Counted from the first letter of the stretch, positions 51,589 to 60,788 are shown. The stretch: DNA of 64,000 nt from Streptomyces shenzhenensis (GCF_003688995.1 NZ_PENI01000037.1:36455-100454), one strand, 5' to 3'. The notes: generated by a model from the sequence alone, not told the origin. Program-made: numbers and translations.

Positions 51589-52419
51589 GTGGCACGATCA
51601 CCGGAGGGGGCGTACGAGCGCATCGCGTCCCTGGCCGTGGCGGCGCTCCACGAACGGGACCCCGGGCGGCTGTGGCCGCTGCTCACCGACGCCCTGCCGG
51701 GCCTGTGCGGCGGCGACGCGGTGATCTTCAAGCTGGACGACTGGAGCGCGAGCAGCGGAACCGTCGGCCTGTCCGGCGACAGCGCGGCGGAGCTCGCCAG
51801 ACTCGGGGACGAGGATCTGGGGCTGCTGCGCACGGGACAGCCGTTCGCCTCCCACTACCTGGCCGGAACCAGCCGGGAGCCGGTCACCGCGCGGCAGTTG
51901 GCGGGCCCGGCGTGGCCGGCCAGCGCGACGGCCCGGCTGCTCGGCCGGACCCTGGACGCGGACCATGCGCTGGCGGTGCCGCTGCCGCAGCCGACCACCC
52001 CGATCACCGGGTGCATCGTCTACCGCTCCGGTACGGACTTCACCGACGACGGGATCCTGCTCGCCCGGCGCGCTCAGCCGCTGCTGGTCGCCGTGGACCG
52101 GCAGCGGCAGCTCCTGGAGCAGTGGCGGCGGCTGCTGCCCGGAGCCGGATCCCCCGACGAGCGGGCGGCGGACTGTGCGCTGACACCGCGCGAGACGACG
52201 GTGCTGCTGCTCCTCGCCGACGCCCTGACGGCCGCGGCGATCGGCCGCCGCCTCGGCATCTCCGACCGTACGGTGCACAAGCACGTCGAGAAGATCTACC
52301 GGAAGCTCGGCACCCGCGACCGGGTCGGCACCGTGCTCCGCGCCCAGCAGCTGGGCCTGGTCCCGCGCGAGGGGACCGCCGGGAGCCCGGCGCCCACGGG
52401 GCGGCGCCGCCGCGCGTGA
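51589..52419 (+). CDS. LuxR-type HTH regulator with GAF-like sensor region
   Basis: A 276-aa regulator from GTG 51589, with AGAGGA upstream. The N-terminal about 170 residues look GAF-like (FASHYLAGTSREPVTARQLA, ALAVPLPQPTTPITGCIVY). CALTPRETTVLLLLADALTA, AIGRRLGISDRTVHKHVEKI and YRKLGTRDR form a full LuxR/GerE DNA-binding domain at about 195-262. No response-regulator receiver domain or phospho-Asp is present. It follows the yeh-like operon after 101 bp on the same strand and is a candidate regulator of the divergent operons or of itself. Confidence 0.88.
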   Translation: MARSPEGAYERIASLAVAALHERDPGRLWPLLTDALPGLCGGDAVIFKLDDWSASSGTVGLSGDSAAELARLGDEDLGLLRTGQPFASHYLAGTSREPVTARQLAGPAWPASATARLLGRTLDADHALAVPLPQPTTPITGCIVYRSGTDFTDDGILLARRAQPLLVAVDRQRQLLEQWRRLLPGAGSPDERAADCALTPRETTVLLLLADALTAAAIGRRLGISDRTVHKHVEKIYRKLGTRDRVGTVLRAQQLGLVPREGTAGSPAPTGRRRRA

Positions 52420-52428
52420 CGGCGGCGC

Positions 52429-52482
52429 CGGTGCCGGGCAGCGGCCCGGCGGCCGATCCGGTCCCCGGGCCCCGCGGCACCG
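52429..52482. terminator. Inverted repeat between convergent genes
   Basis: CGGTGCCG (52429-52436) and CGGCACCG (52475-52482) bracket a GC-rich loop containing further short complementary runs. It lies in the 63-bp gap where the LuxR gene and the minus-strand gene meet. Confidence 0.4.
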
Positions 52483-53106
52483 TCAGCCGTGGTCGGCGCA
52501 GCAGGGTGTGGGGTTGGGCACCTCGAAGGGTGCGAGTGTCCCGCCGGCCGCCGGGACCAGGGCGAGGGTCAGCCGGCCCTCGCGCCACTCGGGTCGTACA
52601 TGGTCCCGGGTGAGCACAGGGGTCTCGGGGTCCGGCCCGTCGGCGAAGGGCGCGCCGACCACGACGACCCGCTCGATGGCGGTCGTCGCCAGCAGTTCGG
52701 CCAGGGCGACGGTACCGGTGAGACGGTCCGCGCCGGGGTAGAGCACGGCGCGCCCGCCGCTGAGCCGGGCGTGTTCGGCGGCGCCCGGGGCCGCCGTGCT
52801 CGCCGACGTGGCCGAGCCGTGCGTCAGCTCACCGAGCACGGCGCCCAGGTCCGGGTCCGGGTCGGCGAGTTCGGTCAGGCGCTGCCATGCCGCCCGGGCC
52901 GCCGCCGCGTCGGGCAGCGCGAACGAGACGGTCGTCCCGCGGCGCTCGGCGGTACGGATCAGATGGGTGCAGGCGACCGTGCCTTCCGGGAGCCCGAGGC
53001 CGTCCGTGAGGCGGTGCACGAGGTGATCGGCCTCGCGCAGGCTCGCCGTGCCGGCGTCCACCCCGATGACGGAGTGGACGCCGGGCACGTGGTGGGGTGC
53101 CGTCAT
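52483..53106 (-). CDS. Conserved hypothetical protein coupled to PHP gene
   Basis: A 207-aa protein starting at ATG 53106, which overlaps the stop of the PHP gene (ATGA). It begins HHVPGVHSVIGVDAGTASLR and has a central IERVVVVGAPFADGPDPETP. The ending APFEVPNPTPCCADHG, with a Cys-Cys pair and a His, could bind metal. I do not recognise a family. Strict coupling to the exported PHP protein suggests a role in the same process, perhaps as a cytosolic partner. Confidence 0.65.
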   Translation of the reverse strand: MTAPHHVPGVHSVIGVDAGTASLREADHLVHRLTDGLGLPEGTVACTHLIRTAERRGTTVSFALPDAAAARAAWQRLTELADPDPDLGAVLGELTHGSATSASTAAPGAAEHARLSGGRAVLYPGADRLTGTVALAELLATTAIERVVVVGAPFADGPDPETPVLTRDHVRPEWREGRLTLALVPAAGGTLAPFEVPNPTPCCADHG

Positions 53107-54824
53107 GCGGGCAGGACCCACATCGGGTTGGTGTAGAACCACAGGTCCTTCCACGGGTCGGCGTCGCCGACGACGTCCATGGCCGGGCCCACCGGGTCCA
53201 CGGCGGCGCCGTTCAGGCCGACCGCGGAGCGGTTGCCGTCGGTGCCGCGCAGCCGCACGTACAGCGGCTGGTCCACCCGGCCGAGGGAGTAGGTCAGCCG
53301 GACGGAACCGGTCGACTTGTTCACCTCGAAGGACTTCACGACCTTGGTGTCCGGGGTGGCGAAGGCGTCCTTGTCCGCGACCCGGCCGGTGACGGCGCCC
53401 CGGATGACGTCCACCCGGGCCAGCTGCGGCACGAACTGGGACCAGTTGGGGCCGTTGGCCAGGCTGATCTCGATGACCAGGTCGACCTGGCTGCCGCGGC
53501 GCACGACCAGCGAGCCGCCGAGCGTGACCGCCTTGGACCCGGAGCGCACCTGGGCGTTCAGGCCGCTGATCAGCCCGCCGTGGTCGAGCCAGACACGGCC
53601 GTCCCGGATGCCGTCCATGACGGCCTGGTACGAGAAGGAGGAGGCGCCGACGTGGGTGCGGGAGTACTGGCCCGGCCAGTAGTCGCCGTCGGTCAGGTTC
53701 AGTCCGCCGCCGTAGACGGGGTCGTCGTAGCGGCCGTTGGCGCTGAAGTTGCTGTTCGGGCCGCGCATGGAGGTGTCGGCGTAGACGCTGTGGGAGTCGG
53801 AGTTGGCGGTGATCCACCAGGGCTTGCCCTCGGCGAGCAGGCTGTCCCACAGGCCGCCGACGGTGGCGGTCATCCAGTCGAAGCCACCCCAGGTGCGGTA
53901 GCTCTCCAGCGGGTAGCCGGGGAACGAGTCGGCGCTGGGGCTGCCGTCGTAGTAGCCGCGGCCGCTGCCCGGACCCTGCGGGGCGGCCAGACCGGCGGCC
54001 TGGTGGCCGGGGGCGCCCTCCATGCCGACCGCGATCGTGGGCTGGGCGTCGCGCCAGCCGCGGATCTCGTGCGGGGAGTCGATGCCCTTGCGGGCCGGGT
54101 GGTTGGCCAGGAAGAGGGCGTCCCTGACCTTGCGGCGGCGCACCTGGTCGGCGAGGAAGTTGATGCCGGCGATGGCCAGCGCCTCGTTGGCCGGGGTGTT
54201 GCTGCTGGCCTTCTTGACCGAGCCGTCGAAGGAGTTCTCGAACTCCTTCAGCACGGCGACCTCGTTCTTGCCCGGGTGGACGAAGACGGTGCCGTGCTCG
54301 GCGGCGGGGATGTTCCACTCCAGGCCCTGGAAGACCAGGGTGTCGCCGATCTTGTCACGGGCGTCGACGATGTCCGGGTTGACCTTCTCGACACCGATCT
54401 TGGCGTGCGCCTCGCTGCCGTGGTCGGTGATCACCATCCAGTCCAGGCCGTGCGCGTTGGCCTGGCGGACGTGGTCGATGACGCGGTACTTGGCGTCGGA
54501 GCTGTACTGGGTGTGGATGTGGTGGTCGCCGGCCAGCCACAGGTAGCCGTTCGAACGCGAGCCGTGCGACGAGCCGTGCGAGGAGGCCGTCGCGGCCGGC
54601 GCCGCGGCCGCCTGGCCGGCGCCGCCGAGCACGCTGCCGGCGGCCAGGCCCGCGCCCAACAGGCCGGTGCGGCGGAGCATGGAACGCCGCGACAACTGGC
54701 TGGGCGTCAATTCGGAGTCGGGAACCGACATGTCGAGGGCGGGCGGCAGGGACGTCGGCTCGTCACTGCCGTGGTGGTGATGGTGGTGGTGGTGACCCAG
54801 GTCATGCCCGTGGTCGTGGCCCAT
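53103..54824 (-). CDS. Tat-exported PHP-domain phosphoesterase with His-rich leader
   Basis: A 573-aa protein starting at ATG 54824, with GGGAG 7 nt upstream. The N-terminus has a metal-binding stretch with eight consecutive His (residues 11-18) flanked by HDHGHD. A twin-arginine signal follows (SRRSML at 45-50, then a hydrophobic Gly/Ala run to AAAAPA). The PHP metal-dependent phosphoesterase domain begins with LAGDHHIHTQYSSDAKY (His 101, 102 and 104) and continues with VITDHGSEAH, SNSDSHS-like and NHPARKG segments. PHP enzymes hydrolyse phosphoesters with two or three metals. The substrate is unknown, and export makes an extracellular role likely. Confidence 0.85.
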   Translation of the reverse strand: MGHDHGHDLGHHHHHHHHGSDEPTSLPPALDMSVPDSELTPSQLSRRSMLRRTGLLGAGLAAGSVLGGAGQAAAAPAATASSHGSSHGSRSNGYLWLAGDHHIHTQYSSDAKYRVIDHVRQANAHGLDWMVITDHGSEAHAKIGVEKVNPDIVDARDKIGDTLVFQGLEWNIPAAEHGTVFVHPGKNEVAVLKEFENSFDGSVKKASSNTPANEALAIAGINFLADQVRRRKVRDALFLANHPARKGIDSPHEIRGWRDAQPTIAVGMEGAPGHQAAGLAAPQGPGSGRGYYDGSPSADSFPGYPLESYRTWGGFDWMTATVGGLWDSLLAEGKPWWITANSDSHSVYADTSMRGPNSNFSANGRYDDPVYGGGLNLTDGDYWPGQYSRTHVGASSFSYQAVMDGIRDGRVWLDHGGLISGLNAQVRSGSKAVTLGGSLVVRRGSQVDLVIEISLANGPNWSQFVPQLARVDVIRGAVTGRVADKDAFATPDTKVVKSFEVNKSTGSVRLTYSLGRVDQPLYVRLRGTDGNRSAVGLNGAAVDPVGPAMDVVGDADPWKDLWFYTNPMWVLPA

Positions 54825-55135
54825 TTTCAACTCCCGCTGGCAACACAGATGTACACGCTTGGGACGTGCGGAGTCTGCAAAGCTCTGATGAACGGCGGGG
54901 GGCAGGGTGATGGTGGGACCAAGAAAGCCGGATGTGCAGCGGGCGTCGAAACCCGTCAGGAGCTGCAAGGACGCCTCTCACCTGCCCGAACCACCACTAC
55001 GGCGGACGGCACCCCCGCCCACCACCAGCTCAATTTCGGCCACCGAGCGCCGCGCCTACCTCCACGCGAAAACGCACACCGTGCAGGCCGACGAAGAGAC
55101 GCCCGTCACACTCGCACTGCCGGCGTGAGGCGTGA
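54825..55135. other. Spacer between PHP gene and snapalysin
   Basis: This 311-bp stretch contains no credible gene. It should hold the promoter of the PHP gene and the end of the snapalysin transcript, but I see no clear hairpin or -10/-35 pair. Confidence 0.4.
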
Positions 55136-55891
55136 TCAACGCCAGGGCGTGCTGTGGAGCGGATGCCATGGACCGTGGCTCGGCGCCACGGTCCGTACCG
55201 GCGGTACAGCGCTCAGGGGGTCGGCGGGCCGGTCCACCGTGCCCGGGACCTGCGCGGGTCCGGTGGCCCACAGCTGGTCGACACGCGAGCGCTCGGTGTT
55301 GCTCGGGTAGGGGTTGGTGCATGACGGGCCGGCACCGGCGCCCGACATCAGCTCACTGCACGGCCCGCTGTAGTCGTCCGGCAGGCCCAGCACGTGCCCG
55401 GTCTCGTGGGTGGCGACGCGGACCGAGTCGTACTGCTGGTTCTGGGCGTAGTCGAGGAAGACGTAGCCCCCTCCGTGGCCGTTGGTGGAGGCGTAGGACC
55501 CGCGCGGGTCGTTGCCCTCGTAGTAGGAGAAGTCAGCTCCGCTCGACGCCTCCTGGAGCTTGACGTTGGACTCGGAGCTGTTCCAGATCGAGGCCGCGCT
55601 CGCTATCTGCGAACGGAAGCTCGGCGCCTGGGAGGCGTTGTAGTAGACGGTCACCGCCGGCCCGTTCGGCTGGGCGGCGCGCTTCTCGGCGACGGACCTG
55701 ACCACGGCCTCGAAGAACGCCTTGTTGTTCGCGGCCTCCTCGACCGACCCGGCGTACCGCGCCACGGAGGTACCGGCGGCAGCGGACGGGGTGGCGGCCG
55801 CCTGGGCGCTCGCCGGCACCGCCGCGCCCAGCGCGCCGGAGGCCAGGCCCAGACCGAGAGCGAGTCTCGCGGACGTTCGGGACGACTTCAT
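55136..55891 (-). CDS. snpA: Snapalysin-family secreted metalloprotease (M7)
   Basis: A 251-aa protein from ATG 55891, with AGGAG upstream. The first about 30 residues form a Sec signal peptide (SARLALGLGLASGALGAAVP, then ASAQA). A short pro-region and the catalytic domain follow (VTVYYNASQAPSFRSQI, GGGYVFLDYAQNQQYDSVRV). The extended zinc site is HETGHVLGLPD at 162-172 (two His and an Asp ligand, catalytic Glu163). CSELMSGAGAG provides the Met-turn. Snapalysins are small extracellular proteases that cut beside aromatic residues. This one has about 40 extra C-terminal residues (from about GPAQVPGTVDRP on) that are Pro-rich. The usual divergent LysR activator gene is not present. Confidence 0.92.
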   Translation of the reverse strand: MKSSRTSARLALGLGLASGALGAAVPASAQAAATPSAAAGTSVARYAGSVEEAANNKAFFEAVVRSVAEKRAAQPNGPAVTVYYNASQAPSFRSQIASAASIWNSSESNVKLQEASSGADFSYYEGNDPRGSYASTNGHGGGYVFLDYAQNQQYDSVRVATHETGHVLGLPDDYSGPCSELMSGAGAGPSCTNPYPSNTERSRVDQLWATGPAQVPGTVDRPADPLSAVPPVRTVAPSHGPWHPLHSTPWR

Positions 55892-56653
55892 GTGGGGGCT
55901 CCTACTCACTCGGTGATGCCGAGCGCCCGGTGCGCGGTCGACTCTGCGTGAACACCGGTTCCGAACTACGGCGACGTCCTGTGGGGCGTCATTCTTAGAA
56001 CGGCTCGACAGGGAGCGCAAAGAGTCCCGCCACTACGTCGCCTCGTAGGTCCCGTGGCCTCGCCAGGGCAGTGCACGGGGCTCCGGTCCGCACATGGCGG
56101 CAGGAGGGGAAGCTGTCGCGGCGTCAGAAGCCTTACGTCACGGGGCAGCGGGCGTGCGGACGGGCGGGGCGGAATTCCGGGACGCGCGGCGGGATCCACA
56201 TCCGGGCGAAGACGGATAAATCCCCAGATGCCTGCCACGCCGCGTCTACTAAGAGTGCCGGTTGATCGACAGAGCGATGTGACCGACGTCATAGAACATG
56301 GGCTTCCGCTTCTTTCGCACTCCACCGGCCCTGAGCCGCCCCCAGGGAGTCACCCTCGACGCCGGCCGGAATCAACCTCGCGCCACCCGGCACCCACCCC
56401 ATCCGCCCACGGCACAACGCCCCGCACCACGGCACCCCCCGCACACGACCGCCCCGGACCACAGACAGCCCACACCGCAGACCCGACAGCAGACCTCACG
56501 CCGCCCGGCACCCGGAAGCCGCCCCGGCCGCCCCGCCGCCCGCGGCAAAGCACCCCGCGCCGCCACCCGCGCATGACCGGCCCCGCCCACAGGCGACCCA
56601 CGCCCCGGCGCGGCAGCGCACCCGGCGCCGGCCTCGCCGCCCGGTGCGGAGCT
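55892..56653. other. 762-bp gap without a credible gene
   Basis: Frames here are short or of poor coding character. An imperfect inverted repeat lies at 55966-55977 and 56035-56048 (CTACG-GCGACGT against ACGTCGCCTCGTAG, a 2-nt bulge). The segment at about 56210-56300 is richer in A/T than its surroundings and may hold a promoter. The Pro/Arg-rich frame at 56298-56576 lacks a Shine-Dalgarno. Confidence 0.45.
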
Positions 56654-57415
56654 CTACGGCTCGTTCGCCATGGACGCGCGGAGCCGGGCGCTGGCCATGC
56701 GCATGTGTTCGGCCATCGCACGGTCCGCGCCCTCCGGGTCGCGGTCCCGGATGGCCTGCAGTACCGCGTCGTGTTCGCACAGCGTGCCGCTGACCGTGCC
56801 CTCGATGTCGCTCACCCGCTCCATCCACACCTGGAGCAGCGCACGGATGCTGTGCAGGATGTCACTCAGCACGGAGTTGCGGGCGATGCGCGCGCACTCC
56901 AGGTGGAAGGCGATGTCCGCCTCGATGAACGCCCCCACATCGCCCCCGGCCTCCCGCATGCGCCGCAGATGGTCCTCCAGGAGCGCGACGTCCTTGTCGG
57001 TGGCGCGCTCCGCGGCCAGCCGGGCGGAGACACCCTCCATATAGGTGCGCACCTCGACGAGGTCCTGGGTGCGGCGCTGGCCGAGCATCAGCCCCCAGTT
57101 GATCGCACGCGGCAGGAACTCGGAGGTGCCCTCGCGGACGTAGGAGCCCGAACCGGGGCGGATCTCGATGATGCCGAGCACGTCCAGCGCGGACAGCGCC
57201 CCCCGCACACTGGAGCGAGCCACGCCGAGCGCCTCGGCCAACTGGCGTTCGGCGGGCAGCCGGGTGCCGGGCCGGATGTCGCCCGCGGACAGATGGTCGA
57301 GCAGCCGCTTGGCGACCTCGCTGACGGAGGACTCCCGCACCACGGGCCGCAGGAGCTGGGCCAGATCGGGCGCGGTGGCCGGGGACTGCTGATCAGGCTG
57401 ACTGGTCACGGTCAC
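56654..57415 (-). CDS. FadR-type GntR transcriptional regulator
   Basis: A 253-aa regulator that diverges from the sugar-acid operon. The winged helix occupies about residues 30-90 (SVSEVAKRLLDHLSAGDIRP, GTRLPAERQLAEALGVARSS, VRGALSALDVLGIIEIRPGS). The FCD effector domain follows (LVEVRTYMEGVSARLAAERA, then DIAFHLECARIARNS, with His for metal or ligand binding, and CEHDAVLQAIRDRDPEGADR). The start is GTG 57415, with GTG 57409 as an alternative. It is most likely the local repressor, with the operator at 57527-57543. An imperfect repeat over its own start suggests autoregulation. Confidence 0.92.
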   Translation of the reverse strand: MTVTSQPDQQSPATAPDLAQLLRPVVRESSVSEVAKRLLDHLSAGDIRPGTRLPAERQLAEALGVARSSVRGALSALDVLGIIEIRPGSGSYVREGTSEFLPRAINWGLMLGQRRTQDLVEVRTYMEGVSARLAAERATDKDVALLEDHLRRMREAGGDVGAFIEADIAFHLECARIARNSVLSDILHSIRALLQVWMERVSDIEGTVSGTLCEHDAVLQAIRDRDPEGADRAMAEHMRMASARLRASMANEP

Positions 57416-57420
57416 CAGTC
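57400..57420. promoter_or_regulatory. Imperfect inverted repeat over the GntR gene start
   Basis: GACTGGT and ACCAGTC flank 7 bases exactly at the start of the GntR gene. The half-sites resemble those of the main operator (TGGT/ACCA), so it may be an autoregulatory site. Confidence 0.35.
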
Positions 57421-57526
57421 AACCAGATGCCACCGTCACGTGGCTGACCAGCCAGTTCATCGGCTCGAAACCCGGTTCTGTCAAGAGGCGGGAAAGCGCC
57501 ATATGTGTAACCCTCACCACACTGGT

Positions 57527-57543
57527 AAATTGGTGACCAATTT
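57527..57543. promoter_or_regulatory. Perfect 17-bp palindrome, probable GntR/FadR operator
   Basis: AAATTGGT-G-ACCAATTT is a perfect palindrome. FadR-subfamily GntR regulators bind TTGGT-N-ACCAA type sites. It lies about 110 bp from each divergent start, in the only A/T-rich stretch of the spacer, so it could control both the regulator and the operon. Confidence 0.75.
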
Positions 57544-57649
57544 GAATCGGAGGCTTAGCGTGAAGGTGAACCGGCCGGGCGCGGCTCCCGCGCACCGTCC
57601 GGTGTGACCCACCCCGGACGGAGTTGTCCGGGCGAGCCGAGGAGTCGTC

Positions 57650-59017
57650 ATGGGTGCCGACGCGCCATCCACGGCAGTCGAGAGAACTGCCATCAAGAAG
57701 ATCTCAGTCCGCCTCGTGCCCTTCGTGGCACTGATGTTCTTCGTGAACTACCTGGACCGCACGGCCGTCTCGTTCGCAGAGCCGAACGGGATGGGGGAAG
57801 ATCTCGCCCTGACAGCCGCGCAGTTCGGTCTGGCGTCCGGGATCTTCTTCATCGGCTACATCGTGCTCGAAGTCCCCAGCAACATGGCCCTGCACCGCTT
57901 CGGCGCCCGCCGCTGGCTGGCCCGGATCATGGTGACCTGGGGCATCGTGTCCCTGCTGTTCACCTGGGTGAACAGCACCGGCCAGCTCTACACGCTGCGG
58001 TTCCTGCTCGGTGTCGCCGAGGCCGGCTTCTTCCCCGGCGCCATCCTCTTCCTCAGCCAGTGGGTGCCCTCGCGTCACCGCACCAAGATCCTCGGCCTGT
58101 TCTATCTGGCCCAGCCGCTGACCACGGTCTTCGGCGCCCCGCTCGCCGGCTGGCTGATCGGCCGCCACGGGCTGTTCGGCCTCGAGGGCTGGCGCGTGAT
58201 GTTCCTGTTCGTCTCGCTGCCCGCGATCCTGCTGGGCGTCATCGCCTGGTTCTACCTGATCGACCGGCCCGCCGACGCCAAGTGGCTCACGTCGGCCGAA
58301 CGCGACTGGCTGACGAAGGAACTCGCCGCGGAGAACGCCCACAAGGCCGGTCACGACGACAAGCATGCCAAGGGTGACCTCAAGGCCGCGTTCAGCAACG
58401 GCCGCGTCTGGGTCCTCGCCCTGGTCTACTTCGGCTTCGTCTACGGCCTGTACGCGCTCGCGTTCTTCCTGCCGACGATCATCAACGGCTTCCAGGAGCA
58501 GTACGACACCACGTTCAGCGTGATGGACAAGGCCTGGATCACCGCCATCCCCTATCTGCCCGCGGCCATCGTGCTGTTCTTCTGGACCCGGCACGCCACC
58601 CGCCACGGCACCCGCACCTGGCACGTGGCCGGCCCGGCCGTCGTCGGCGGTGTCTCCATCCCGCTCGCCCTCTACATGGGCTCCCCGACCGCCACGGTCG
58701 CCGTGATCACCGTGACCGCCTGTTCCATCTTCGCCGCCCTGCCCGTCTTCTGGTCCGTGCCCTCGCGCTTCCTGACCGGAGCGGCGGCAGCGGCCGGCAT
58801 CGCCCTCATCAACACCGCCGGAAACGTCGCCGGATTCGCGGCCAGCTACGTCACCGGGTGGCTCAAGGACTGGAGCGGCGACTACTACGTACCGCTCTAT
58901 CTCGTCGGCTTCTTCATGCTTCTGTCCGCCGTCCTGATGACCTGGCTCGCCGCCCGCAATCGAACCGCCGAACCGGCACCCGGCCCCGAGCAGCAGCCCT
59001 TGGAGGCCCTTCGATGA
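57650..59017 (+). CDS. ACS-family MFS permease for a sugar acid
   Basis: A 455-aa, 12-TM transporter of the anion:cation symporter family. Signatures are FVNYLDRTAVSFAEP in TM1, FFIGYIVLEVPSNMALHRFG in TM2-3, RFLLGVAEAGFFPGAILFLS, the central cytoplasmic loop with WLTSAERDWL, and FWSVPSRFLTGAAAAAGIAL. Members import hexuronates, tartrate, phthalate and similar acids. As first gene of the operon it should import the substrate, here probably D-apionate or a related sugar acid. GAGGAG precedes the ATG and the stop overlaps the kinase start (ATGA). Confidence 0.9.
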   Translation: MGADAPSTAVERTAIKKISVRLVPFVALMFFVNYLDRTAVSFAEPNGMGEDLALTAAQFGLASGIFFIGYIVLEVPSNMALHRFGARRWLARIMVTWGIVSLLFTWVNSTGQLYTLRFLLGVAEAGFFPGAILFLSQWVPSRHRTKILGLFYLAQPLTTVFGAPLAGWLIGRHGLFGLEGWRVMFLFVSLPAILLGVIAWFYLIDRPADAKWLTSAERDWLTKELAAENAHKAGHDDKHAKGDLKAAFSNGRVWVLALVYFGFVYGLYALAFFLPTIINGFQEQYDTTFSVMDKAWITAIPYLPAAIVLFFWTRHATRHGTRTWHVAGPAVVGGVSIPLALYMGSPTATVAVITVTACSIFAALPVFWSVPSRFLTGAAAAAGIALINTAGNVAGFAASYVTGWLKDWSGDYYVPLYLVGFFMLLSAVLMTWLAARNRTAEPAPGPEQQPLEALR

Positions 59018-60777
59018 CCCGCCTGTTCAATGACCCCGCGGCCTTCGCCGACGAGGCGCTCGAAGGCTTCGCCGCCGCGCACCGGCGCTGGGTGCGCCCC
59101 GTCACCGGCGGTGTCGTACGGGCGGGCGGGACGCCGGCCGGACAGGTCGCGGTGGTCATCGGCGGCGGCTCCGGCCACTACCCGGCCTTCTCCGGCCTCG
59201 TCGGCCGGGGGCTGGCGCACGGCGCGGCGGTCGGCAACGTCTTCGCGTCGCCCTCCGCGCAGCAGATCCGCTCCGTGGCACGGGCCGCGCACGCCGGCGG
59301 CGGGGTGCTGCTGATGTACGGCAACTACGCGGGCGACGTCCTGCACTTCGGGCAGGCCGCCGAGCGGCTTGCCGCCGACGGCGTCGAGGCGCGCACGTTC
59401 GCCGTCACCGACGACATCTCCAGCGCGGCCCCCGAGGAGTCCGCCAAGCGCCGCGGCATCGCCGGCGACCTGCCCGTCTTCAAGGCGGCCGCGGCCGCCG
59501 CCGAGCAGGGTCTGCCGCTGGCGGAGGTGCTGGCGGTCGCCGAGCGCGCCAATGCCCGCACCCGCTCCTTCGGCATCGCCTTCTCCGGCTGCACCCTGCC
59601 CGGTGCCGACCACCCGCTGTTCACCGTGCCCGAGGCCCGGATGGCCGTGGGCCTCGGCATCCACGGGGAGCCCGGCATCGGCGAGGAGGCCCTGCCGACG
59701 GCCGACGAGGCGGCCCGGCTGCTGGTCACCCACCTGCTGGCCGAACTGCCCGACGGCGTCACGGCCCCGGCCGGCGAGCGCGCCGCGGTGATCCTCAACG
59801 GGCTGGGTTCGGTCAAGTACGAGGAGCTGTTCGTCGTCTACCGCAAGGTCGCCGAACTGCTCGGCGACGCGGGTGTGGAGATCGTCGACCCCGAGGTCGG
59901 GGAACTCGTCACCAGCTTCGACATGGCGGGGGTGTCGCTCACCCTGACCTGGCTCGACGACCGGCTCGAAGAACTGTGGCGGGCCCCGGCCGACACCCCG
60001 GCGTACCGCAAGGGCGCGTTCGGCGCCCCGGAGGCCGAAGCGGTCGCCCGGCCGGCGGACGGGACCGGGACGGTCGCCGACGAGCCGGCCGACGAGGCCC
60101 TGCCCGACGCCTCCGAGGACTCCCGCCGGGCCGCGGGCACCGTCCTGGCCGCGCTGACCGCGATCGCCGGCACCGTCGACACACACGTCGAGGAGCTCGG
60201 CCGGATCGACGCGGTGGCCGGTGACGGCGACCACGGCATCGGCATGCAGCGCGGCGCCACCGCCGCCCGGCAGGCCGCCACCACCGCGTACGGGCTCGGC
60301 GCGGGCGCCGGCACCGTCCTCACCCGTGCCGCGGACGCCTGGGCCGACAAGGCGGGCGGCACCTCGGGCGCCCTGTGGGGCAGCATCCTGCGCGCCCTCG
60401 GCACCACGCTCGGCGACCAGGAGGCACCGAGCGCGGACCGGGTGGCCGCGGGTGCCGCCGAGGCGTCCGCCGCCGTCCGCCGGCTGGGCGGCGCCGAGGT
60501 CGGGGACAGGACGATGGTCGACGTCCTGGTCCCGTTCGCCGACACGCTGTCCGCCGCCACCGCCTCCGGCCTCGCCCTGGCCGAGGCCTGGGACCGGGCC
60601 GCCGGCGCCGCCGAGTCGGCCGCCGCCGCCACCGCCGAGCTGCTGCCCCGCAAGGGCCGGGCCCGGCCGCACGCCGAGAAGTCCCTCGGCACCCCGGACG
60701 CGGGCGCCCACTCCCTCGCCCTCATCACCCGCGCCGTGCACGGCGTGCTGCTCCCCCACTCCCCCAACCAGCACTGA
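59014..60777 (+). CDS. DhaK-DhaL fused kinase, probable L-erythrulose kinase (LerK-type)
   Basis: A 587-aa ATP-dependent ketose kinase with both halves of dihydroxyacetone kinase. The DhaK part has VVIGGGSGHYPAFSGLVGRG at 47-66 and LGIHGEPGIG with the substrate-binding His217. The DhaL part has GDGDHGIGMQRGA at about residue 404 (nucleotide-binding Asp residues). A 40-residue Asp/Ala/Pro-rich linker joins them. Close relatives, LerK and DerK, phosphorylate L- or D-erythrulose. The neighbouring isomerases for tetrulose phosphates and the xylose-isomerase-like decarboxylase candidate favour L-erythrulose. Dihydroxyacetone is the alternative. Confidence 0.85.
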   Translation: MTRLFNDPAAFADEALEGFAAAHRRWVRPVTGGVVRAGGTPAGQVAVVIGGGSGHYPAFSGLVGRGLAHGAAVGNVFASPSAQQIRSVARAAHAGGGVLLMYGNYAGDVLHFGQAAERLAADGVEARTFAVTDDISSAAPEESAKRRGIAGDLPVFKAAAAAAEQGLPLAEVLAVAERANARTRSFGIAFSGCTLPGADHPLFTVPEARMAVGLGIHGEPGIGEEALPTADEAARLLVTHLLAELPDGVTAPAGERAAVILNGLGSVKYEELFVVYRKVAELLGDAGVEIVDPEVGELVTSFDMAGVSLTLTWLDDRLEELWRAPADTPAYRKGAFGAPEAEAVARPADGTGTVADEPADEALPDASEDSRRAAGTVLAALTAIAGTVDTHVEELGRIDAVAGDGDHGIGMQRGATAARQAATTAYGLGAGAGTVLTRAADAWADKAGGTSGALWGSILRALGTTLGDQEAPSADRVAAGAAEASAAVRRLGGAEVGDRTMVDVLVPFADTLSAATASGLALAEAWDRAAGAAESAAAATAELLPRKGRARPHAEKSLGTPDAGAHSLALITRAVHGVLLPHSPNQH

Positions 60778-60788
60778 GGAAAGCCGAG

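Noticed and set aside
56298..56576. 92-codon Pro/Arg-rich frame in the 762-bp gap
   Set aside because: No Shine-Dalgarno, low-complexity composition and no similarity that I recognise.
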